A stretch of 26,127 bases of DNA from CAZNPW01 sp964575185. GTDB lineage: Bacteria; Pseudomonadota; Alphaproteobacteria; Rhodobacterales; Rhodobacteraceae. Each line of letters starts with the position of its first letter. The stretch's first letter is position 1. Under the pieces are notes generated by a model. The model had not been told where the DNA came from. It made no database searches and worked only from the letters and a program-made list of their open reading frames with translations. This document shows positions 7,392 through 15,000 of the stretch, piece after piece. The translations under genes and the position numbers were made by a program. The stretch is taken from assembly GCA_964575185.1 (NCBI GenBank), contig CAZNPW010000042.1, positions 1 through 26,127 on the forward strand, written 5' to 3'.

Positions 7392-8686
7392 GCCGCAACC
7401 TTCTGCTGTTCGCCGCGGTGGCGGCGCTGTTCGGGCTGTCGGCCGCGACCGACGGGTGGAACTACGCGCTGTCGATCCTGAACGTGTCGCTGCTGGCGGC
7501 CATCATGGCGCTGGGGCTGAACATGCAGTGGGGGTTCGCCGGGCTGTTCAACATCGGGGTGCAGGGGTTCGTCGCGCTGGGCGGGCTGGCGGTGGTGCTG
7601 ATCGCGGCGCAGCCGGTGGCGGCGGGCTGGGCGGCCGGGGGGCCGCAGGCCTTTGCGGGGCTGGCGCTGGGCGCGGCGGTGATCGCGGCGGCGCGGCTGG
7701 TGTGGGTGCGGATGGTGCCGGGGCGGGCGCGGACGATCGTGCTGATCGGGGTGACGGTGGGCGGGTTCTTCGCCTATCGCGCGGTCTTCGATCCGGCGGT
7801 GCTGGCGATCGAGGCGAACGACCCCGCCACCGCCGGCAACATCGGGGGTCTGGGGCTGCCGGTGCTGCTCGCCTGGCCGGTGGGGGCGCTGTTCGCCGCC
7901 GGAGCGGCCTGGGTGGTGGCGAAGATCTGCCTCGGGCTGCGGTCGGATTATCTGGCCATCGCGACGCTGGGGATCGCCGAGATCATCATCCTGGTGCTGC
8001 GGAACGAGGACTGGCTCGCGCGCGGGGTCAAGATGGTGAACGACGTGCCGCGGCCCTGGCCGGTGCCGCAGGAGGTGGTGCTGCAGCAGCAGGCGGGGTT
8101 CGTGGCCTGGGCCGAGGGCTGGGGGTTCGACCCGGTGACGGCGTCGAGCATCGTGGTGAAGCTCGGCTGGATGGGGCTGATCCTGGTGGTGCTGGCGGGG
8201 GTCGTCTTCCTGTCGGAGCGGGCGCTGAACAGCCCCTGGGGCCGGATGATGCGCGCCATCCGCGACAACGAGGTCGCGGCCGAGGCGATGGGCAAGGACG
8301 TGACGGCGCGGCACCTGCAGGTCTTCGTGCTCGGCTGCGCGGTGATGGGCTTTGCGGGGGCGATGATGGTGACGATGGACGGGCTCGTGAACCCCAACAC
8401 CTTCAACCCCTTGCGCTATACCTTCCTGATCTGGGTCATGGTCATCATCGGCGGGTCGGGCAACACCTGGGGCGCGGTGCTGGGGGCGCTGCTGGTCGGC
8501 TGGCTGTGGCTCGTGGCCGAGAACTACGCCCCCGACCTGATGACGCTCGCCACCGCGGCGATGCCCGACGGGGCGGTCAAGGCGCACCTGACCGAGGCCG
8601 CGCCGCAGATGCGGCTGTTCGCGATGGGGCTGATGCTGCTTCTGGTGCTGCGCTTTGCGCCGCGGGGGCTGATCCCGGAGACGTAG
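7388..8686 (+). CDS. livM: Liv-type ABC transporter permease, LivM-like
   Basis: A 432-residue inner-membrane protein rich in hydrophobic helices. It shows the LivM pattern: LNMQWGFAGLFNIGVQGF (the LivM signature region), LRSDYLAIATLGIAEI, the cytoplasmic coupling loop MMRAIRDNEVAAEAMGKDV, and a final IGGSGNTWGAVLGALLVG helix. It is longer than many LivM proteins (about 300-430 aa) because of extra hydrophobic segments near residues 75-160. The start overlaps the livH-like stop by 4 bases. Its TAG provides the first G of the repeat-element hairpin that follows, which may end the transporter transcript. Confidence 0.92.
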   Translation: MSRNLLLFAAVAALFGLSAATDGWNYALSILNVSLLAAIMALGLNMQWGFAGLFNIGVQGFVALGGLAVVLIAAQPVAAGWAAGGPQAFAGLALGAAVIAAARLVWVRMVPGRARTIVLIGVTVGGFFAYRAVFDPAVLAIEANDPATAGNIGGLGLPVLLAWPVGALFAAGAAWVVAKICLGLRSDYLAIATLGIAEIIILVLRNEDWLARGVKMVNDVPRPWPVPQEVVLQQQAGFVAWAEGWGFDPVTASSIVVKLGWMGLILVVLAGVVFLSERALNSPWGRMMRAIRDNEVAAEAMGKDVTARHLQVFVLGCAVMGFAGAMMVTMDGLVNPNTFNPLRYTFLIWVMVIIGGSGNTWGAVLGALLVGWLWLVAENYAPDLMTLATAAMPDGAVKAHLTEAAPQMRLFAMGLMLLLVLRFAPRGLIPET

Positions 8687-8747
8687 GGGGGCGCTGCCCC
8701 CCTCGCGCCTGCGGCGCTCACCCCCCGGGATATTTCCGGGAAGATGA
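8686..8747 (+). repeat. Intergenic element copy C: G6/C6 hairpin plus ATATTTCC..AAGATGA box
   Basis: GGGGGG (8686-8691) and CCCCCC (8697-8702) flank the loop CGCTG; the first G is the last base of the livM-like stop codon. A second stem GCGCC-TGC-GGCGC lies at 8705-8717, then CCCCCC (8721-8726) and GGATATTTCCGGGAAGATGA ending at 8747. It occupies the 198-bp gap before the DMGDH-like gene and probably ends or attenuates the transporter transcript. Confidence 0.7.
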
Positions 8748-8803
8748 TGGGCAGGCCGCGTTGAGCCTGATGCGACATGAAGGCCGGCCGGAGGGTCAGC
8801 CAG

Positions 8804-8818
8804 CGACATTCTCTGTCG
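8804..8818. promoter_or_regulatory. Small inverted repeat upstream of the DMGDH-like gene
   Basis: CGACA-ttctc-TGTCG is a perfect 5-bp inverted repeat with a 5-base spacer, 66 bases before the ATG at 8885. The size fits a dimeric regulator half-site pair, but so short a dyad could also arise by chance. I could not find convincing -35/-10 boxes in this gap. Confidence 0.25.
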
Positions 8819-8884
8819 GGCCTGCGCAATCCTGTGGCGGGGCGCGGGGCTATTCCGGCTGGGGGCCGTCGGGGAGTGTTGTCC

Positions 8885-11296
8885 ATGAAAACCCATGCGC
8901 GCGTGGTCGTCATCGGGGGCGGCGTCGTCGGCTGTTCGGTGGCCTATCACCTGACCAAGCTCGGCTGGCGCGACGTGCTGCTGATCGAGCGGGCGGAGCT
9001 GACCGCGGGGTCGACCTGGCACGCGGCGGGGGGGTTCCACACGCTGAACGGCGACACCAACATGGCCGCCCTGCAGGGCTACACGATCCGGCTCTACAAG
9101 GAGCTGGAGGCGATCACCGGCATGTCCTGCGGGCTGCACCATGTGGGCGGCATCACGCTCGCCGACACGCCCGAGCGGTTCGACATGCTGAAGGCGGAGC
9201 GGGCGAAGCACCGCTACATGGGGCTGGAGACCGAGATCCTCGGGCCGGAGGAGATCGTTCGGCTGACGGGGGGCCTCGTGAACGTCGAGGGCGTGCTGGG
9301 GGCGCTCTACGACCCGCTCGACGGGCACCTCGACCCGTCGGGGACCACGCATGCCTATGCCCGCGCCGCGCGGATGGGCGGGGCGGAGATCGCGCTGCAC
9401 ACGATGGTGACGGCGACGCGCCCGACGAAGGACGGCTGGGAGGTGGTGACCGACAAGGGAGTCGTCACCTGCGAGCATCTGGTGAACGCGGCGGGGTTGT
9501 GGGCGCGCGAGGTGGGGGCGATGGCGGGGGTCTACCTGCCGCTCTTGCCGATGGCGCACCAGTATCTGGTGACCGAGGACGTGCCCGAGATCGTCGACTA
9601 TCTGGCCCGCGGCCGCGAGTTCCCGCATGTGATGGACCCGGGCGGCGAGAGCTACCTGCGGCAGGAGGGGCGGGGCCTCTGCATCGGGTTCTACGAGAAG
9701 CACCCCGAGGCCTGGTCGCTGGACGGCACGCCCTGGAGCTGGGGGCAGGAGCTTCTGGGCGAGCAGTTCGACAAGATCGAGGAGTCGGTGGCCTTCGCCT
9801 ACGCCCGCGTGCCGGTGCTGGAGCGGGCGGGGGTCAAGCGCGTCATCAACGGGCCCTTCACCTTCGCCCCGGACGGCAACCCGCTGATCGGGCCGGTGCC
9901 GGGGTTGCGCAACTACTGGTCGGCCTGCGCGGTGATGGCGGGGTTCAGCCAGGGCGGCGGCATGGGCCTCGCGCTGGCGCAGTGGATGGTCGAGGGCGAG
10001 GTGGAGCGCGATCCGCGCGGCTTCGACGTGGCGCGGTTCGGGGGCTGGACGAGCGCGGGCTATACCGTGCCGAAGGTCATGGAGACCTACCGGATGCGGT
10101 TCAGCGTCAGCTACCCGAACGAGGAGCGCCCCGCCGGGCGGCCGTTCCGCACGACGCCGATGCACGCGGTGTTTTCGGGGATGAACGCGGTCTGGGGGCA
10201 GCAATACGGGCTCGAGGTGGTGAACTACCACGCCCTGCCCGGCGAGCCGGTCTACGAGACGCCGAGCTTCAAGCGGTCGAACGCTTGGGAGGCGACGCGC
10301 CAGGAGGTGCATGCGGTGCGCACGGGCGTGGGCATCAACGAGGTGCAGAACTTCGGCAAGTATCGCGTCACCGGGCCGGGGGCGCGGGGGTGGCTCGACC
10401 GGATCATGGCGGGGGCGATCCCGGCCCCGGGGCGGCTGAGCCTGACGCCGATGCTGAGCGCGTCGGGCCGGATCATCGGCGACTTCACCGTGTCCTGCCT
10501 GGAGGAGGGGGAGTTCCAGGTCACCGCGAGCTATGGCGCGCAGGGGTGGCATGCGCGCTGGTTCGACATGCACATGGACGCGGGCGTGCGGGTCGAGAAC
10601 GTCTCGGACGCGCGGAGCGGGTTCCAGATCGCGGGACCGCGGGCGACCGAGCTGTTGCAGCGCGTGACGCGGCCGCACGAGGCCCTGCGGTTCATGGACG
10701 TGCGGCGGATGACGGTCGGGATGGCCAACTGCATCGTCCAGCGCGTCAGCTATACGGCCGACCTGGGGTATGAGATCTACTGCGACCACATGAGCGTGCG
10801 GCATCTGTGGGACGTGCTGTGGGGGGCGGGGCAGGACCTGGGGCTGCGGCCCTTCGGGATGCGGGCGATGATGTCCTTGCGGCTGGACAAGTGGTTCGGG
10901 TCCTGGGGGCGCGAGTTCAGCCCGGACTACACCCCGGCCGAGACGGGGCTCGACCGCTTCATCCGGTGGAACAAGCCGGTGGAGTGGATCGGGAAGGCGG
11001 CGGCCCTGGCCGAGAAGGCGGCGGGGCCGGCGCGGCGGCTGGTGCCCTTCGTGGTCGAGGCGGAGGACGCCGACGTGGTGGCCTGGGAGCCGGTGTGGCT
11101 GGACGGCAAGGTCGCGGGGTTCTGCACCTCGGGCGGGTTCAGCCACTGGACCGGGCGGTCGGTGGCGCAGGGCTTCCTGCCGGCGGAGCGGGCGGTGGAC
11201 GGGACGGCGGTGGAGATCGAGATCCTGGGCGAGCGTCGGCCGGCCCGCGTGCACATGGCGCCCCTGTGGGACGACGGCGGGCGGATGCGGGGATAG
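8885..11296 (+). CDS. Dimethylglycine/sarcosine dehydrogenase-like FAD and folate (GcvT-type) protein
   Basis: An 803-residue, probably cytoplasmic flavoenzyme of the DMGDH family. The N-terminal DAO domain has VVVIGGGVVGCSVAYHL (dinucleotide fold, GGGVVG 11-16), IER (34-36) and AGSTWHAAGGFHT; the His in WHAAG is at the position where DMGDH-type enzymes attach FAD covalently. After a linker near 370-430 come a GcvT domain (VRTGVGINEVQNFGKYRVTGP..., later YTADLGYEIYC and GLRPFGMRAMMSLRLDKW) and a GcvT C-terminal barrel ending GERRPARVHMAPLWD. Family members remove N-methyl groups from methylated amino acids and pass the one-carbon unit to tetrahydrofolate. The length is near the usual 800-860. 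It lies 198 bases after the transporter on the same strand, which suggests it handles the transported compound, but the substrate is inference. Confidence 0.88.
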   Translation: MKTHARVVVIGGGVVGCSVAYHLTKLGWRDVLLIERAELTAGSTWHAAGGFHTLNGDTNMAALQGYTIRLYKELEAITGMSCGLHHVGGITLADTPERFDMLKAERAKHRYMGLETEILGPEEIVRLTGGLVNVEGVLGALYDPLDGHLDPSGTTHAYARAARMGGAEIALHTMVTATRPTKDGWEVVTDKGVVTCEHLVNAAGLWAREVGAMAGVYLPLLPMAHQYLVTEDVPEIVDYLARGREFPHVMDPGGESYLRQEGRGLCIGFYEKHPEAWSLDGTPWSWGQELLGEQFDKIEESVAFAYARVPVLERAGVKRVINGPFTFAPDGNPLIGPVPGLRNYWSACAVMAGFSQGGGMGLALAQWMVEGEVERDPRGFDVARFGGWTSAGYTVPKVMETYRMRFSVSYPNEERPAGRPFRTTPMHAVFSGMNAVWGQQYGLEVVNYHALPGEPVYETPSFKRSNAWEATRQEVHAVRTGVGINEVQNFGKYRVTGPGARGWLDRIMAGAIPAPGRLSLTPMLSASGRIIGDFTVSCLEEGEFQVTASYGAQGWHARWFDMHMDAGVRVENVSDARSGFQIAGPRATELLQRVTRPHEALRFMDVRRMTVGMANCIVQRVSYTADLGYEIYCDHMSVRHLWDVLWGAGQDLGLRPFGMRAMMSLRLDKWFGSWGREFSPDYTPAETGLDRFIRWNKPVEWIGKAAALAEKAAGPARRLVPFVVEAEDADVVAWEPVWLDGKVAGFCTSGGFSHWTGRSVAQGFLPAERAVDGTAVEIEILGERRPARVHMAPLWDDGGRMRG

Positions 11297-11359
11297 CCTT
11301 TCCGCCGACCCGGGATGCGGGGGGCAGACAGGGCGCGCGTTCCCTGCGACCGTGGCGCG

Positions 11360-11962
11360 ATGCGTCCCGTCGTGCACATCGTGATCCTGGCCGCCGGGCG
11401 GTCCTCGCGGATGGGGGGCGTGGACAAGCTGGTGGAACCCGTGGACGGTCGGCCGCTGCTCGCGCGGGTGGCGGGGCGGGCGCTGGTCGCCTCGCCCGCG
11501 GTGGTGGTGGTGCTGCCGCCCGACCGCCCGGCGCGGGTGGCGGCGCTGGCGGGGCTGCCGGTGCGGCAGGTGGTGGCGGCGGACGCGCATCTGGGAATGG
11601 CGCATTCGCTGCGCGCGGGGGTCGCGGGGCTGGTGGCGGCGACGCCGCAGGACGGGGCGATGATCCTGCCCGCCGACATGCCGGACCTGACGGCCGACGA
11701 CCTGCGGCGGATGGCCGAGGCGTTTCGCGCCGATCCGTCGCGCATCGCGCGCGGGGCGGCGGCGGACGGGCGGCAGGGCAGCCCGGTGGTGTTCCCGGCC
11801 GACCTGTGGCCCGCGCTTCTGGCGCTGGCGGGCGACGCGGGCGGGCGCGCCGTGCTGGCGCGGCACCCCGGGCGGGTGGTGCCGGTCGCGCTGCCGGGCG
11901 ACAACGCGGTCACCGACCTCGACACGCCCGAGGCCTGGGCCGCGTTCCGCGCGCGGGGGTGA
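11360..11962 (+). CDS. MobA/MocA-like nucleotidyltransferase (NTP_transf_3)
   Basis: A 200-residue protein. The nucleotide-binding motif is LAAGRSSRMGG (10-20) with Lys23, PADMPDLT (104-111) carries the metal-binding Asp106, and RGAAADGRQGSPVVFPADLWPALLAL plus the NAVTDLDTPEAW end are typical of MocA/MobA-like enzymes. These transfer CMP or GMP to molybdopterin to finish the molybdenum cofactor; related proteins act on other substrates. I chose ATG 11360 because the fold begins at once; an ATG at 11315 is in frame but would add 15 unlikely residues, and neither start has a strong ribosome site. No xanthine-dehydrogenase-type partner lies beside it, so the partner enzyme is unknown. Confidence 0.85.
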   Translation: MRPVVHIVILAAGRSSRMGGVDKLVEPVDGRPLLARVAGRALVASPAVVVVLPPDRPARVAALAGLPVRQVVAADAHLGMAHSLRAGVAGLVAATPQDGAMILPADMPDLTADDLRRMAEAFRADPSRIARGAAADGRQGSPVVFPADLWPALLALAGDAGGRAVLARHPGRVVPVALPGDNAVTDLDTPEAWAAFRARG

Positions 11963-11997
11963 CGCCCCGCGGCCCGGGGCTGCCTGCGCCGACGGAG

Positions 11998-12017
11998 GCC
12001 CCGGCCTGCGCCGGGGC
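11998..12017. terminator. Hairpin between convergent genes, possible shared terminator
   Basis: GCCCCGGC (11998-12005) pairs perfectly with GCCGGGGC (12010-12017) around CTGC. It fills most of the 58-bp gap between the nucleotidyltransferase stop (11962) and the RTX stop (12021). No T run follows on either strand, so termination strength is uncertain. Confidence 0.5.
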
Positions 12018-12020
12018 GCG

Positions 12021-15000
12021 TCAGCCGAGCAGCACCCGCGCCTCGTGCGCCTTGAGCGACCGGCGGGCGGCGGGGAAGTCGCCCTTCGCGTCGAGTTCGG
12101 GGAACAGGCGGCGCAGTTCGGTGCGGCGGCTTTCGTCCATCGCGGCGAGCGTCCGGTCGGCGGGCTGGAAGCTTTCGGACCAGGCCCCGTTCGACCGCAC
12201 GATTTCATGCCGGTCGAACAGGATGTGCAGGTAGGCGACCCCCGCGGGCGGCATCGCGCGGGTGATCCCGGGGCGGCCGACGAGGTGGAGCGCGGGCACC
12301 AGCACCTCGTGCTGGCCGAACAGCATCTCGGCCCGCGCGCCCAGCAGCAGCACGCGGTGCTGCGGCGAGACCACCAGGTCGGCGAGCGGCAGGCCGTCGC
12401 CCAGCGCCCCCGCCGCGATGCGCACCGGGCGCAGCGCGGCCCCGGCCACGAGGTCGGCGGCCGAAAGGTCGCGCCGACCCGTCCAGACGAGGGCGCGATA
12501 GCCGCCGTCGCGCGTCAGCACCCGGTCGCCGGGGCGCAGGGCCTCGACCGCGACCTCGCCCGCCAGGGTCGAGATCAGGGTGCCGGGGGTGAAGCAGGGG
12601 ATGACGTTCTCGATCCCCTGGAAGGTGAAGCTGCCGGTCACGTTGCCGTCGGCGTCGAGGATTTCGACCGTGCCCGATTCGTCGTCGCCACCCGCGTAGA
12701 GGATGTTGGTGGCGGCCTTGCCCAGGCCCCGCAGGTCGAGCGTGTCGCGGTCGTCGCCGCCTTCGCCGCCGAAGACCTGATCGCCCGCGGTGCCACCGAC
12801 GATGAGGTCGGCGTCGTCGCCCGCGTCGAGGGTGTCGGCCCCCGCGCCGCCGGTGATCGTGTCGGCCCCGAAGCCGCCCAGGACCCGGTCGGCGCCGTCG
12901 CCGCCCGACAGGCTGTCGGCCCCGGCGCCTGCGTCGATCGTATCGTCGCCCGCGTCGCCCGCGACCGTATCGGCCCCGTCGCCGGCTTCGATCCGGTCGC
13001 GCCCCTCGCCGCCCGCGATGCTGTCGTCGCCATCGACCGACAGGATCGTGTCGTCGCCCGCGCCGCCGTCGATCGAGTCCGGCCCGCCGGCGTTGGTGAT
13101 CCGGTCGTCGCCCTCGCCGCCTGCGACCTGGTCGCGGCCGGTGCCACCGTCGATCGTGTCCGCGCCGTCGCCGCCCGCCAGCGTGTCGTCGCCGTCGCCG
13201 CCGTCGAGCGCGTCGCGCCCGGTGCCGCCGTCGAGGCTGTCGGCCCCCGCGCCGCCTTCGAGCGTGTCGTCCCCGTCGCCGCCGAACAGCACGTCGTCGT
13301 CCTGCTGGCCGAGCAGGCTGTCGGCCCCCTCGCCCCCGAACAGCGTGTCGCGGCCGAGTTCGCCCGTGAGCGTGTCCTGCCCGCCGTCGCCGAAGACCTG
13401 GTCGTCGCCGCCGCTGCCGGTGGCGCTGTCGTCGCCCGCGCCGCCATAGAGGGTGTCGTCGCCGAAGCCGCCGAAGGCGGTGTCGTTGCCCGCGTCGCCG
13501 AAGACGCTGTCGTTGCCCTCGCCCCCGAAGACGCTGTCGTCGCCGTCGCCGCCGTAGACCCGGTCGTCGCCCGCGTCGCCGCGCAGCGTGTCGCGGCCGT
13601 CGCCGCCGCGGACGGTATCGTCGCCCGAATCGCCCTGGGCGTAATCGTTGCCGACCCCGGCGTCGATCAGGTCGGCATCGTCGCCGCCGTAGGCGTTGTC
13701 GTTGCCCGCGCCCGCCGTGATCGTGTCGTTGCCGGCTCCGGCGAAGATGTCGTCGTCGTCCGGGGCCGCGCCGGGCAGGATCGCATCGCCCGCGTCGACC
13801 CGGTCGCCGTTGGCGTCGACGTAGCCCGGGCCGATGCTGTCGGCCGCCGCGCTGCCCGAGACGATGCCGTCGGGCCCGCCGTTCAGGACCAGCCGCTCGA
13901 TGTTGGTGAAGGTCAGCGTGCCGCCGCCGTTGAAGGTGATCGTCCCGGCCTCGTCGTTGCCGCCGCCGAAGACGATGCCCGCGACGTCGTTCACGATCAG
14001 CGTGTCGCGGTCGTCGCCGCCCTCGCCGCCGTCCACCGTGTCGCCCGCGCCGCCGGTGATCGTGTCGGCGTCCTGCCCGCCCGAGAGGCTGTCGGCCCCG
14101 AGGCCGCCGTCGAGGCTGTCGGCTCCGTCCCCGCCCAGCACGGTGTCGTTGCCCGTGCCGCCCTGCAGCGTGTCGTCGCCCGCGTCGCCCGCCAGGCTGT
14201 CGTCCCCCGCGTCGCCGGTGACCTGGTCGTTGCCGGCCCCGCCGGTGATCGTGTCGGCCCCGTCGCCGCCCGCGAGCGTGTCGGCCCCGTCGGCACCGGC
14301 GATGCTGTCGTCGTCGGCCCCGCCGAAGACGCGGTCGTCGCCCGCGCCGGCGTCGATGGTGTCGCGGCCGTCCTCGCCCTCGATGCTGTCGGCGCCGTCG
14401 CCGCCCGACATGGCGTCGTTGCCGAGCCCGCCGAACATCGTGTCGTTGCCCGCGTCGCCCTGGACGCTGTCGTCGCCGAGCCAGCCGTAGACCGTGTCGT
14501 CGCCGTCGCCGCCCGCGACGAGGTCGTCGTCGACGCCGCCGAACATGCTGTCGGCGTCGGCCCCGCCGAAGACGCTGTCGCTGCCGATGCCGCCGAAGAT
14601 CGTGTCCGCCCCGGCCTCGCCGAAGACGGTGTCGTTGCCCGAGGCCCCCGAGAGCGAATCGTTTCCGGTGCCGCCCGCGAGGCTGTCCTGGTCGTCGCCG
14701 CCGTCGAGGATGTCGTTGCCCGCGCCGCCCGTCAGCGTGTCGTTGCCGGTGTCGCCGACGAGGCTGTCGGACCCGTCGCCGCCGTCGAGCGCATCCGCGC
14801 CGCCGCCGCCGTTCAGGGTGTCGGCGTCGGCCCCGCCCGACAGGGTGTCGCGCCCCTCGCCGCCGAGCAGGCTGTCGGCCCCGGCCCCGCCGGTGACCTG
14901 GTCGTCGCCGTCGCCCGCGTCGACCGTGTCGGCCCCGCTGCCGGCGTCGATCACGTCGCCCCCCGCGCCGCCCGCGATGGTGTCGGCCCCGCCGCCCGCG

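Noticed and set aside
7456..10773. A 1105-codon plus-strand frame overlapping livM and the DMGDH-like gene
   Set aside because: It is the wrong frame of real genes, full of Gly/Arg/Ala runs and with no domain; the in-frame proteins are well matched to families.
11315..11962. Upstream ATG at 11315 as start of the nucleotidyltransferase
   Set aside because: It would add 15 residues before a fold that starts at once in relatives, and it has no better ribosome site; kept only as an alternative.
7307..12208. A 1633-codon open frame on the minus strand
   Set aside because: It is antisense to livM, the DMGDH-like gene and the nucleotidyltransferase, all with clear family motifs. Its Pro/Arg/His-rich composition is typical of antisense frames in GC-rich DNA.
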